The notes: generated by a model from the sequence alone, not told the origin. A stretch of DNA of 7,209 bases from Streptomyces sp. NRRL WC-3549 (GCF_000721935.1 NZ_KL585414.1:188449-195657); one strand, 5' to 3'; positions 1 through 6,694 are shown, numbered from the stretch's first letter. Translations and numbers: made by a program.

Positions 1-2
1 GT

Positions 3-413
3 GACCGGCTCGCCGCCCACCTGCTCGACCGCCTCGGCACGCCGCCGCCGACGCGTGATGCCAGGGTCGCCCACGAGCTGCGGGACCTGCTCGACGGGCA
101 CGTGGTGGAGGGACTGAGCCTGCGGGCGGCGGCGCTGCGTCTGCACAGCCACCACGCCCACCTGGTGCGGGCCTTCAGCCGCGAGTTCGATATGGCACCG
201 CACCAGTACCTGACGGGGCGTCGGGTCGATCTGGCACGGCGCCTGCTGCTGGACGGGATGCGCGCGCCCGACGCGGCGACGGCTGCGGGCTTCTACGACC
301 AGTCGCATCTCTCCCGGCACTTCAAGCGCGTCGTCGGCACGAGTCCGGGCCGCTACGCGCGCTCAGGTCCGGCCTGCCGGCGTTCCAGTGCTCCGCGGAC
401 GAACGCCGCCTGA
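3..413 (+). CDS. AraC-family transcriptional regulator, C-terminal part (5' end outside window)
   Basis: The frame is open from the window edge to TGA at 411-413, giving 136 residues with no start, so the gene begins to the left. The visible part is the DNA-binding half of an AraC/XylS regulator with two helix-turn-helix units. The first lies around residues 37-66 (LSLRAAALRLHSHHAHLVRAF). The second lies around residues 86-119 and carries the family signature, visible as GFYDQSHLSRHFKRVVG followed by TSPGRYAR. The missing N-terminal half would be the effector-binding domain, so the ligand cannot be inferred. After the domain comes a 16-residue tail (about 121-136) that overlaps the end of the convergent DinB-type gene by 61 bp. 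Family assignment is firm; the regulon is unknown. Confidence 0.9.
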   Translation, partial: DRLAAHLLDRLGTPPPTRDARVAHELRDLLDGHVVEGLSLRAAALRLHSHHAHLVRAFSREFDMAPHQYLTGRRVDLARRLLLDGMRAPDAATAAGFYDQSHLSRHFKRVVGTSPGRYARSGPACRRSSAPRTNAA

Positions 414-883
414 CCGGCGTGCTGCAGGTCGTCGGAGAGGACGCTGACCAACCGCACTCCGAGGGTGACCGGCGGTGACCACGCCTCGTCCACGACGCGG
501 TCCAACGCCCGGCCGTCGAGCCCGTGGATGAAGGCGAGGCTCTGCTCGTGGACGGCGTTGTAGTAGCCGAGGAGCAGATCGCCCGAGGCCACCTCGACGG
601 ATGCCACCTGCTCGCTGCTGTGCCCGTAACCGGTCGAGTCCCCGGGAAGGGGCAGCTCGAATCGGGACACCCAGTCCTCGGAGAACCAGACCTGTTCGGT
701 GCCCGCGGCGTCGGAGACGTGGTCGTCCTGGACCCGGGTGAGGTGCCACACCAGCCAGGTGATCGAGTTCGCGTCCTCGTCCGGCCTGGCGTTGAGCATC
801 TCGGGTGGGAGGCCCTCGACCGCCTCGTGCACCGTTTCCTTGATGCGTTCGAACGCCTCGGCGAGAATCCCAGCACTGTTCAT
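353..883 (-). CDS. DinB/DUF664-superfamily protein (putative metal-dependent, mycothiol-type enzyme)
   Basis: This encodes 176 residues from ATG at 883 to TAG at 353-355. An in-frame GTG at 928 would add 15 low-complexity residues. I prefer the ATG because the domain starts right after it (MNSAGILAEAFERI) and GGTGGG lies just upstream. The pattern is that of the DinB four-helix bundle: an early WLVWHLTRVQDD helix with His47, and a late helix SVLSDDLQHAGQAAFVRG with His155. These are the usual positions of metal ligands; Asp151 sits where another ligand is often found. Many actinobacterial members are thiol-dependent (mycothiol) transferases or have no known reaction, so no substrate is assigned. 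The gene converges on the AraC-family gene with a 61-bp overlap. The 210 bp upstream separates it from the TNT pair, so it probably has its own promoter. Confidence 0.85.
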   Translation of the reverse strand: MNSAGILAEAFERIKETVHEAVEGLPPEMLNARPDEDANSITWLVWHLTRVQDDHVSDAAGTEQVWFSEDWVSRFELPLPGDSTGYGHSSEQVASVEVASGDLLLGYYNAVHEQSLAFIHGLDGRALDRVVDEAWSPPVTLGVRLVSVLSDDLQHAGQAAFVRGALERRQAGPERA

Positions 884-959
884 GAGCCCACCATGACCGG
901 TCGGGGGACGCGGCCCCGGCTCCGACACGCGGCCGGCACCGGGGCCCGGGTCCGCCCGG

Positions 960-1064
960 TCAGGCGTCCACCGTGCGCAGCCACCGCGTCAGCGGGGTGT
1001 CGGCCTCGGCGGCGGGTTCCTGCCCAACGCGGTGTCCGCAGCCCTCGCCGGTGTGCGAGGAGAC
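960..1064 (-). pseudogene. Possible coding remnant of about 34 codons between the TNT pair and the DinB gene
   Basis: In the gap between the small gene ending at 1094 and the DinB gene start at 883, one leftward frame reads like real Streptomyces protein before a TGA at 960-962. Its end reads EADTPLTRWLRTVDA, and nearly every third codon position is G or C. No ATG, GTG or TTG lies at a suitable place. The frame reaches a start only far inside the upstream small gene in another frame, where the translation is Arg/Pro-rich nonsense. It could be the 3' stump of a decayed gene, or chance high-GC reading. The rest of the 210-bp gap shows no other gene. Confidence 0.2.
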
Positions 1065-1093
1065 CGCCGACAGCGCACGTCGGTCCCGCCGGC

Positions 1094-1327
1094 TCAGACG
1101 AGCAGGTGGAGCAGGTGGCGGCAGGCCGTCTCCTCGTCCGGGTGCCGGGCGAACGCGTCGTACACGCCTCGCTCGTACGCGCCGGTCTCCCACGTCCCGT
1201 CGGGTCCCCGTCTCACGAACAGGAAGTCGGGGGGCGTGGGGACCGGTTCGTGGACGCCCTCGATGCGGTAGTAGCCGTCCGGCACCCCCGCGGCGCTCAG
1301 CGCGGACCGCAGTCCGTGGCGGTCCAT
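1094..1327 (-). CDS. Small conserved-type protein, candidate immunity factor for the adjacent TNT-domain protein
   Basis: This encodes 77 residues from ATG at 1327 to TGA at 1094-1096. It has no signal peptide or membrane segment, so it should be cytoplasmic. The middle is rich in Gly, Pro and aromatic residues (GYYRIEGVHEPVPTPPDFLF, then TWETGAYERGVYDAF) and the end is a predicted helix (EETACRHLLHLLV). This looks like a compact alpha/beta fold and not random high-GC translation. The start is 5 nt past the stop of the TNT gene and has only a weak GGGG upstream, inside that gene, which suggests translational coupling. I do not recognise a named family. Position, size and coupling to a secreted NADase-type protein suggest an immunity role; this is inference. 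In Mycobacterium tuberculosis the TNT toxin of CpnT is likewise followed by its immunity factor gene, though that protein is larger. Confidence 0.75.
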   Translation of the reverse strand: MDRHGLRSALSAAGVPDGYYRIEGVHEPVPTPPDFLFVRRGPDGTWETGAYERGVYDAFARHPDEETACRHLLHLLV

Positions 1328-1332
1328 GCGGG

Positions 1333-2010
1333 TCAGGCCCCGGCGGGCGTCAGGTAGTCGTGGTCGAGCAGCCACTTCACGTTGAGGCGCTCGCCCTCGC
1401 CCGGGTCGAGGAATACCGGGTCGAGCTTGATCTGCTGACCGCCGCCGGGCTGTTCGAACCACGGGGCGATGCCGCCCTGCCAGACCCAGAAGGGCTTGGC
1501 CACCTTGTAGACGCGGTAGTCGCACGGCGTCGTCGCCTCGCGGGTGTTGAGACTCTGCGGCGGCAGGGCACGCTCCGCGTAGGCGTCGCCCGCCGGTGCG
1601 AGGTAGCCGCCGTACTCGGAGCCGAAGCGGTCCAGGCGCTGGCCCGGGCGCAGCTTGGTGGGTTCCCTGTCGATCTCGCCGTTGACCTCGGCGAAGCCGT
1701 CGTCCGGCGGGTACTTCCAGCTGCCGGTGTCCTCGGGGCCTTCCCAGTACTTCTTCAGGAAGGCGGCCGGTGACAGGGTGCCGGTGCGCTTGTACCCCTT
1801 GAGCAGCGGGCCGACGGGCGCCTGCGTGGTGCTGGGCAGCCACTGCGGGCCCAGCCGGGCGTCGTCGCGGAACTCGCCGGTGCACGGGTCGTGGCGCACG
1901 GCCGTGGTCGGCGGGGTGTGCCCCTGCTGTGCCGCGGCGTTCGCGGTGGGTGCGGCCACCAGCCCCGCGGTGACGCCCATCGCGGCGAGTACGGTGCGGA
2001 TTCGGTTCAT
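1333..2010 (-). CDS. Secreted TNT-domain protein (putative NAD+ glycohydrolase)
   Basis: This encodes 225 residues from ATG at 2010. The frame extends to 2085, but ATG 2010 gives a clean signal peptide (MNRIRTVLAAMGVTAGLVAA, cleavage likely after ANA at about residue 25) and follows GAGGGGA with a 6-nt spacer. Residues about 98-220 match the TNT domain (tuberculosis necrotizing toxin, PF14021): WKYPPDDGF, then LRPGQRLDRFGSEYGGYLAP, ERALPP, YRVYKV, and GGIAPWFEQPGGGQQ. Arg128 and Tyr136 have the spacing of the NAD-binding Arg757/Tyr765 of M. tuberculosis TNT. Arg147 and Gln192 are plausible equivalents of Arg780 and catalytic Gln822. No histidine is obvious where TNT has His792; Arg166 sits near that place, so activity needs testing. 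Cys43 and Cys163 could form a disulfide. Unlike CpnT, there is no long N-terminal delivery domain; export looks Sec-type. Confidence 0.88.
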   Translation of the reverse strand: MNRIRTVLAAMGVTAGLVAAPTANAAAQQGHTPPTTAVRHDPCTGEFRDDARLGPQWLPSTTQAPVGPLLKGYKRTGTLSPAAFLKKYWEGPEDTGSWKYPPDDGFAEVNGEIDREPTKLRPGQRLDRFGSEYGGYLAPAGDAYAERALPPQSLNTREATTPCDYRVYKVAKPFWVWQGGIAPWFEQPGGGQQIKLDPVFLDPGEGERLNVKWLLDHDYLTPAGA

Positions 2011-2052
2011 TCGGGGTCCCCTCGGTCTGCCGTCACTACTCGGACAGGCACG

Positions 2053-2066
2053 AAGGGTAATCCCTT
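2053..2066. promoter_or_regulatory. Short inverted repeat upstream of the TNT gene
   Basis: AAGGG-TAAT-CCCTT forms a symmetrical 14-bp site, 43 bp before the TNT start codon, in the 140-bp gap after the DUF4230 gene. The position would suit a regulator acting on the TNT promoter. I could not identify a convincing -35/-10 pair here, and a 5-bp arm can occur by chance. A weak hairpin (GTCCGG at 2095-2100 with CCGGAC at 2115-2120) in the same gap might help end DUF4230 transcription. Confidence 0.25.
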
Positions 2067-2150
2067 GAATGCGTGGGGTGTTCACGCCATGCCGGTCCGG
2101 CCGACGGCGGCATCCCGGACGAACCTCCGCGCGGAAACCGCTCCCGGTGC

Positions 2151-2849
2151 TCAGCCGTAGTGGACGGCCACCTTCTCGAACCCGAGGGATCCCAGCAGCC
2201 CTTGGAGCATGGAGGTGGTGTTCTTCTCCGCCCGCTCGGTGAGGCCGCTCTCCTCGGCCGCCTCGCCGATGTGCTGGACGGCGAGTTCGTTGACCGCCTG
2301 TTCGCTGCCGGGGTTGTCGGAGAAGAAGTCACCGAGCCGGTCGAGGAGTCCCCGCTGCTTGGACACCGCGTACGAACGCCCCGGGTCCAGGGCCGGCTTG
2401 CCCAACGTGGCGTGCGGCAGGAGCAGTTCGGCCTCGGTCCGGTCCTCGTTGACCTTCACGCCGTCCTCGGCGATCTTGCCGAGGTCCACCGATGCGCCGA
2501 CGGTGCCGGCCCCCACGTACAGGGTGCGGGTTCCGCGGATGGCGTCGGGCAGGAACTTGCTGTCCTTCTCCAGGTCGACGACGACCTGGAAGTCACCGGA
2601 GGCCGCCTCGTACGAACTCATGTCCTGGACCGCTTTCAGCACCGCGGGTCCGGAGCGGTCGGTGGTCCGCTCGCCGAAGAAGTCGCCGAAGCCGGGCAGG
2701 AGGCCGATGCGCGAACCCAGCAGGAGCAGGACCAGGGCCACGGCGCAGACACCTGCGAAGGGAAGGCAGCCCCGGGTGCGGGAGCGGCGGCTCCGGTCCG
2801 CCCGCTCAGGATCCGGTGCGCCGTCTGTCCTTACGTCGGTGGACGTCAT
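2151..2849 (-). CDS. Membrane-anchored DUF4230-family protein
   Basis: This encodes 232 residues from ATG at 2849. A GAGGGA motif lies unusually close, one nucleotide before the start, but no alternative in-frame start exists upstream. The N-terminus is hydrophilic with a basic cluster (RRSRTR, residues 21-26), followed by one hydrophobic segment (about 27-48, with VCAVALVLLLLG). The arrangement predicts cytoplasmic N-terminus, one membrane pass and an external C-terminal domain. Residues about 68-230 match the DUF4230 layout: a VLKAVQDMSSYEAASGDFQ start, VVVDLEKDSKFLP, a middle YVGAGTVGASVDLGKI strand pair, KVNEDRTEAELLLP, and a C-terminal helix leading to FEKVAVHYG. The biochemical role of the family is unknown. 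The gene lies 76 bp downstream of the DUF664 gene and 140 bp upstream of the TNT gene on the same strand; a functional link is not shown. Confidence 0.87.
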   Translation of the reverse strand: MTSTDVRTDGAPDPERADRSRRSRTRGCLPFAGVCAVALVLLLLGSRIGLLPGFGDFFGERTTDRSGPAVLKAVQDMSSYEAASGDFQVVVDLEKDSKFLPDAIRGTRTLYVGAGTVGASVDLGKIAEDGVKVNEDRTEAELLLPHATLGKPALDPGRSYAVSKQRGLLDRLGDFFSDNPGSEQAVNELAVQHIGEAAEESGLTERAEKNTTSMLQGLLGSLGFEKVAVHYG

Positions 2850-2864
2850 GTCCCTCGTGTGACC

Positions 2865-2895
2865 CGGTCCGGCCGTTTCACTCCGTCCCGGACCG
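2865..2895 (-). terminator. Candidate hairpin between the DUF664 and DUF4230 genes
   Basis: CGGTCCGG at 2865-2872 pairs perfectly with CCGGACCG at 2888-2895, leaving a 15-nt loop. It starts about 30 nt after the DUF664 stop. There is no T-run, as is common in Streptomyces. The long loop makes it weaker than the GH48 terminator, and it sits very close to the DUF4230 start, so it could equally be a regulator site. Confidence 0.35.
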
Positions 2896-2925
2896 CGCCT
2901 ACGCCAGACGCTGTACGGGCGCGGC

Positions 2926-3441
2926 TCAGGCCCCGGTGGCCCCGTCCAGCCGCTCCCTGAGGAGGTCGGCGTGGCCCACGTGGCGGGCGTACTCGGCGAT
3001 CATGTGGATGTGCGCCATACGCAGGGAGTGGACCGTGCCCCGCCAGGTGAACGTGTCGTCGAGTGCCGCACCGGAGACCGCCTCGTCCGCGAGGCGCATC
3101 TCCTCGACGAGACGGGCGTAGTCGTGCTCGGCCCGGTCCGGGGCGAGGTCCTCGAAGTCCGCGTCCTTGCCCTTCGCCGGTTCGTACATCGGTGGAAGGT
3201 CCAGTCCGGCGAACCCCAGGCGGAACCAGATGCGTTCGACCTTGGCCATGTGCCGGACGAGGCCGAGCAGCGTGAGGTTCGAGGGCGGGGCCGTCACTTC
3301 GGCGAGTTGTCGTCCGGTCAGCCCGGCGCATTTGTGCAGGAGCGTGCTCCGGTAGAAGGCGAGGAATCCGGTGAGCGTCTCGCGCTCGCCGCCGGTGAGG
3401 GGTCCGGTGGTACGGGTGACTTCAGGAGCGGTCCATGTCAT
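2926..3441 (-). CDS. DinB-family protein, DUF664 type
   Basis: This encodes 171 residues, a normal length for DUF664. The frame runs open to 3621, but the extra 60 residues are Arg/Pro-rich nonsense covering the GH48 terminator, so ATG 3441 (MTWTAPEV) is chosen. The family pattern is clear: FLAFYRSTLLHKCAGL near the N-terminus, LTLLGLVRHMAKVERIWFR with His64, and the C-terminal helix HIHMIAEYARHVGHADLLRE with His146, His154 and His157 and its typical RHxGHADLLRE ending. The DinB fold is a four-helix bundle binding a divalent metal through such histidines. Related actinobacterial proteins use mycothiol, but the substrate here is unknown. No Shine-Dalgarno sequence is visible; the start codon lies in a 14-bp palindrome. 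This is the second DinB-superfamily gene in the window, and it is quite different from the one at 353-883. Confidence 0.9.
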   Translation of the reverse strand: MTWTAPEVTRTTGPLTGGERETLTGFLAFYRSTLLHKCAGLTGRQLAEVTAPPSNLTLLGLVRHMAKVERIWFRLGFAGLDLPPMYEPAKGKDADFEDLAPDRAEHDYARLVEEMRLADEAVSGAALDDTFTWRGTVHSLRMAHIHMIAEYARHVGHADLLRERLDGATGA

Positions 3442-3451
3442 GGGCCCATGA
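3438..3451. promoter_or_regulatory. Perfect 14-bp palindrome covering the DUF664 start codon
   Basis: TCATGGGCCCATGA is its own reverse complement, and its leftward reading contains the ATG of the DUF664 gene. No purine-rich ribosome binding site precedes the start. The site could be an operator over the start of a leaderless or short-leader mRNA, or a small RNA structure hiding the start. Function is inference. Confidence 0.3.
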
Positions 3452-3575
3452 TGCCGGTGCGGGCGGGCAGTCCGTCGCCATGACCGCCGCGCTCCCGGGG
3501 CGGCCGGCGTGCCCCGGGCGCTCGCCGTGGCGCGTCGGCCGCTCGGTGCGGGGCGGACGGTCGCCCGGGTCCGAA

Positions 3576-3606
3576 CGGGTGCCCCGGCCGGCAGCCGGGG
3601 CACCCG
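3576..3606 (-). terminator. Strong hairpin terminator after the GH48 gene
   Basis: A 13-bp perfect stem (CGGGTGCCCCGGC at 3576-3588 with GCCGGGGCACCCG at 3594-3606) closes a 5-nt CGGCA loop. It begins 15 nt after the GH48 stop codon. The sequence after it on the leftward strand starts TTCGG, with no long T-run; GC-rich stems without T-tracts are usual in Streptomyces. It should isolate GH48 transcription from the DUF664 gene. The rest of the 180-bp gap holds nothing else clear. Confidence 0.8.
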
Positions 3607-3621
3607 CTGTGGCCCGGTCAC

Positions 3622-6573
3622 TCACTCCAGGAGATCGGCGTAGGCCCCCAGAGCGAGTGCGATGTCGGCCTGCGCCCAGAACCGGTGGTAGGTGAAGACC
3701 GGCGCCGCGCCGCCGTCCAGATAGGCCTGCACCTTGGGCCAGTTCGGGTCGTCCTCGTAGAAGGAGCGGATCGAGACGAAGGTCGAGTCGTTGTCGACGG
3801 TGTCGCCGTTGGGCATGGCGCCCGTCCAGCCGCTGGGGACGTAGACCGGGTCGTCGAACCGGTTGTAGTCGGCGCGGGTCTCGGGCACCGCCACACCGGC
3901 GTCGTCCCGGTAGTGCTGCCACATACCGTCGAGCAGCGCCTCGGCGGTCGTCCTGGCCTCCGTGTCGCCGGACTTGGCGGCGTAGTACGTCAGCGTCCGG
4001 GCGTAGGCGCCGGCCACGCCGACGTCGTTGGTGTAGTCGGCGACCGTGACGTGGAGCCCGGCGTTGGGGCCGGGGTTCGAGGCGTTCCAGGTGTCGGGGG
4101 CGCCGGACCACTGGAGGGTGGACGGCATGAGATAGGTGCCGTCAGGGTTGACGGTCGTCTCGGACAGTGCCCAGTCGACCCATTTGTCGAGCACCGCCTT
4201 CGCCTGGGCGTCCCCCGACTCGTGGTAGTACTCGGCGACGCGCTCCATGGACCACGCCTGGAATCCGAACCACTGGTTGGACGGCGGGTCGTGGTAGACG
4301 GGCTTCTCGTCGTAGTACATGCCGTAGAAGGTCGGGGTGCCGGCCGGGGGCTGGGCGTAACCGCCCTTCCAGCTGTTGGTCGCACCACCCGCGATGGCGC
4401 CCTCGTCGGACTGCAGCCACTGGTAGAAGTCCAGCTGCCGGTCGAGGCTCTTGGCCCAGTCCTGCCGGCCGGTGGCCGACTTGGGCTTCAGGTCGGCGGC
4501 CGAGCTCAGCGCGTAGGCCGCCATCGGGTTCTGGTATCCCCCGTGGGCGTGGCTGGAGCCGATCCGCCAGGCCCAGCCGGCCGAGGTGTCGGTCGCGCCG
4601 CCCCAGGCGTAGTACCAGGACATCAGGTAGTGCGCGCTGTCCTTGCCGGAGCCGGCCGGGCAGGAGGTCGGGCCGACGCAGTCACCGACCTTCTTGAAGT
4701 ACTTGTCGAACATGGAGTAGCGCAGGTAGTCGCCCATCTTCGCCGCCTTGCCGACGGTGCCGGCCACCTCCGCCGACTTCCCCTGCTCCTTCGCCCAGAC
4801 GTCGGCCCAGTAGGCGGCCTGCACGGCGCGGGCGTCGGCGTCGGGGGCGTTGGTGAACTTCCACTGCTTGGCGTACGAGGAGTCCCCGGTGAACAGGTCG
4901 AGGTAGCCGTTGGCGCCGCCGTACGTGAAGTCGTCACACGTCGGGTGGGTGACGGTCTCCCAGACCGACTCCTGCGGTCCGCGCTGGAAGGTGTTGATGT
5001 AGGACGGTCCGGTCCCGGTGGGGCCGGCCGCGCACGTCCCGGGCGCATTGCCGTACCCGTAGACGTTGTCGACGTCCTGGATCCAGTGCATGCCGTAGAT
5101 GTCGTCGGTGCCGTAGGCGCTCTTCAGCTCGGCCGCGATCGGGTCGGAGCCGGAGGAGACGGAGCCGTCGAGCACCGCGGGGTACTCGTCCGGGGTGTCG
5201 TGCTCGGGCGCGTACGTGGCGGGCTTGGAGGCGTCGTAGAAGGAGTTGGTGGGCTGGTCGGCGTGGGTGGGGATCATGTACGTCTCCATGGTGTCCCACG
5301 CACCGTTGAACCTGGTCCAGTCGCCGGTGATCTTGCCGTACATCGCCTGCAGCCAGATCAGGTAGCTGTAGGCCTCCGAAGTCGTCTCGTGCCCGTGGTC
5401 AGGGGCCTCGACGATCAGCGTCTCGACGGAGTGGTAGGGGATGCCCTCCGGCGAGAAGTAGCCGTTCGCGGGGTCGGTGACCTTCCCGTAGAGGTCGAGG
5501 AAGCGGGCGTCGTACTCCTTCGCCGCGGCCAGCTGGGTGACGGTGACCTCGGCCTTGGCATGGCCGGGGGCCGTGACGGTGAAGGTCGCGGCGCCGGTGC
5601 CGGAGCCGTCGGCGGCGATGGACACCTTCTGGGGCACGGACCAGTTGGCCGGGGTGAAGGTGAGGCTCGCCCCACCGGTGACGCTCAGTCCCGTGTTGCC
5701 CGCGGACCGGGCCACGGTGACGGAGACGTCCGCCGCGGGTGCGGTGGACAGCGAGACGTCAAAGGTTCCCGTCCTGCCTTGCTGGACACCGAGTTGGGCG
5801 GGTGTGGCGACCACCGCGGGGCCGGCGACGACGGTGATGCCGGCGGGCGGGGACTCTGCGAAGGCACCGAGGCTGTCGTACGCCCGGGCGTACACCGAGT
5901 GGTTTCCGGCCGCGAGCCGCTCGGCCTCGTAGCTGTACGGGGACGTCGTGTCGGTTCCGAGCAGGGTGGTGTCGTCGTAGAACTCGACCTTGCTGATCGT
6001 CGCCCCGTCCGCGGCCGCCGCGGTCGCGGCCAGCGGTACCGGGTCTCCGGCGGAGAAGACGGCGCCCGCCGCCGGGGAGGTGAGGACGGCGATCGGCGGC
6101 TGGTGGGCCCCCGCACAGACGGTGCCGTTGACGGCGAAGGAGGCGGGGGCGGTGTTCGTGCCGCTGTAGGTGAACTGCGCGCCGGCCGTGACGGCGGCAC
6201 CGGCGGCGACCGTCCCGTTCCAGTCGGCGTTCTTCACGGTGACGGTCTTGCCGGACTGGGACCAGGTGCCGCTCCAGCCGCTGGTGAGCTGCTGGTTCCC
6301 GGCGTAGTCGTACGTCAGCGTCCAGCCGTCGATCGCGGCGGAGCCCCGGTTCGTCAGGGTGAGTTCGGCGGTGAACCCCGAACCCCAGTCATTGGCCGTG
6401 TAGTCGACGCCGCACGCGACGGCGGCGGCCTGAGCCGGTGTGCCGGCCGCTGCGGTCATCCCCAGGGGGAGGGCCAGGGCAGCCACGAGGGCGGTCCACA
6501 GACGTCTGGTTCCGGCTCCGGTTCTTCCGGGTCTCCCCGGTAACCAACTTCTTCGTGCGCTGGCCGATGGCAT
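3622..6573 (-). CDS. Secreted GH48 cellulase (reducing-end cellobiohydrolase) with N-terminal CBM2
   Basis: This encodes 983 residues. ATG 6573 follows GAGGAGG (8-nt spacer). Residues 1-50 are a signal peptide (Arg-rich start with RRLW, core [11 protein letters not shown], cleavage near AQA). Residues 53-154 are CBM2: Cys54/Cys153 bracket it, and Trp63, Trp100 and Trp118 have the spacing of the three cellulose-binding tryptophans of type 2a modules. Residues about 160-250 are a bacterial Ig-like module ([20 protein letters not shown]; Big_9-like). Residues about 252-348 are a second beta-sandwich-like module ([16 protein letters not shown]). GH48 occupies about 353-983; the [16 protein letters not shown] motif gives Glu389 and the proton donor Glu400, spaced as Glu44/Glu55 of Cel48F. 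The catalytic base is probably an Asp near 578-580 (APDAD). GH48 enzymes are inverting and processive, releasing cellobiose from reducing ends outside the cell. Codon 11 is TTA, and codons 8, 14, 17 and 23 are AGA, unlike the rest of the gene. Confidence 0.97.
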   Translation of the reverse strand: MPSASARRSWLPGRPGRTGAGTRRLWTALVAALALPLGMTAAAGTPAQAAAVACGVDYTANDWGSGFTAELTLTNRGSAAIDGWTLTYDYAGNQQLTSGWSGTWSQSGKTVTVKNADWNGTVAAGAAVTAGAQFTYSGTNTAPASFAVNGTVCAGAHQPPIAVLTSPAAGAVFSAGDPVPLAATAAAADGATISKVEFYDDTTLLGTDTTSPYSYEAERLAAGNHSVYARAYDSLGAFAESPPAGITVVAGPAVVATPAQLGVQQGRTGTFDVSLSTAPAADVSVTVARSAGNTGLSVTGGASLTFTPANWSVPQKVSIAADGSGTGAATFTVTAPGHAKAEVTVTQLAAAKEYDARFLDLYGKVTDPANGYFSPEGIPYHSVETLIVEAPDHGHETTSEAYSYLIWLQAMYGKITGDWTRFNGAWDTMETYMIPTHADQPTNSFYDASKPATYAPEHDTPDEYPAVLDGSVSSGSDPIAAELKSAYGTDDIYGMHWIQDVDNVYGYGNAPGTCAAGPTGTGPSYINTFQRGPQESVWETVTHPTCDDFTYGGANGYLDLFTGDSSYAKQWKFTNAPDADARAVQAAYWADVWAKEQGKSAEVAGTVGKAAKMGDYLRYSMFDKYFKKVGDCVGPTSCPAGSGKDSAHYLMSWYYAWGGATDTSAGWAWRIGSSHAHGGYQNPMAAYALSSAADLKPKSATGRQDWAKSLDRQLDFYQWLQSDEGAIAGGATNSWKGGYAQPPAGTPTFYGMYYDEKPVYHDPPSNQWFGFQAWSMERVAEYYHESGDAQAKAVLDKWVDWALSETTVNPDGTYLMPSTLQWSGAPDTWNASNPGPNAGLHVTVADYTNDVGVAGAYARTLTYYAAKSGDTEARTTAEALLDGMWQHYRDDAGVAVPETRADYNRFDDPVYVPSGWTGAMPNGDTVDNDSTFVSIRSFYEDDPNWPKVQAYLDGGAAPVFTYHRFWAQADIALALGAYADLLE
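6541..6543 (-). promoter_or_regulatory. TTA leucine codon (bldA-type control point) at codon 11 of the GH48 gene
   Basis: The leftward reading from ATG 6573 gives TGG TTA CCG at codons 10-12. In Streptomyces TTA is read only by the late-acting bldA tRNA, so early TTA codons can hold back translation until development. I checked the other leftward genes and found no in-frame TTA. The codon lies in the signal-peptide region of the only start supported by a ribosome binding site. Confidence 0.8.
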
Positions 6574-6580
6574 GCGCGGT

Positions 6581-6588
6581 ACCTCCTC
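6581..6588 (-). promoter_or_regulatory. Ribosome binding site of the GH48 gene
   Basis: The leftward strand reads GAGGAGGT, then 7 nt (ACCGCGC), then ATG. This is a near-ideal Shine-Dalgarno sequence and fixes the start at 6573, which matters because it places the TTA codon inside the gene. Confidence 0.88.
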
Positions 6589-6640
6589 GGCGGCTCGGAA
6601 ACATGGGGGGTGCGGGGGCTGAGCACAAGCCTTGAACCGG

Positions 6641-6654
6641 TGGGAGCGCTCCCA
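6641..6654. promoter_or_regulatory. CebR-type operator (perfect copy) of the GH48 promoter
   Basis: TGGGAGCGCTCCCA is a perfect 14-bp palindrome identical to the established CebR box of Streptomyces. CebR is a LacI-family repressor released by cello-oligosaccharides, which switches on cellulase and cellobiose-uptake genes. The box begins right at the end of the candidate -10 and covers the predicted transcription start, about 70 bp before the GH48 start codon. That position would block initiation. CebR itself is not encoded in this window. Confidence 0.93.
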
Positions 6655-6682
6655 GAATGGGGACGAGGAAAAAGAGAGTCAA
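6654..6682 (-). promoter_or_regulatory. Candidate promoter of the GH48 gene
   Basis: On the leftward strand TTGACT (6677-6682) is followed after 17 nt by CATTCT (6654-6659). The -35 is a good match to the vegetative consensus and the -10 a modest one. The -10 abuts the perfect CebR box, with one shared base. Transcription would start near 6647, giving a leader of about 74 nt. The position relative to the operator supports it more than the -10 sequence does. Confidence 0.5.
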
Positions 6683-6694
6683 GAGACGTGAAGA

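Noticed and set aside
524..1357. 277-codon + strand frame across the DinB gene, the gap and the small TNT-linked gene
   Set aside because: It lies antisense to two supported genes, its composition changes at their borders, and it has no domain.
2011..2085. 25-residue N-terminal extension of the TNT protein
   Set aside because: It would bury the signal peptide and ignores the good GAGGGGA site in front of ATG 2010.
2073..2960. 295-codon + strand frame opposite the DUF4230 gene
   Set aside because: It is antisense to a gene with clear domain and membrane-segment structure, and shows no recognisable motif.
3442..3621. 60-residue N-terminal extension of the DUF664 protein
   Set aside because: It is Arg/Pro-rich, spans the GH48 terminator hairpin, and exceeds the usual DUF664 length.
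3685..6543. 952-codon open frame on the + strand opposite the GH48 gene
   Set aside because: The translation is Gly/Val/Arg low-complexity with no domain, mirrors the GH48 codon pattern, and has no ribosome binding site. Long antisense frames are normal in very high-GC genes.
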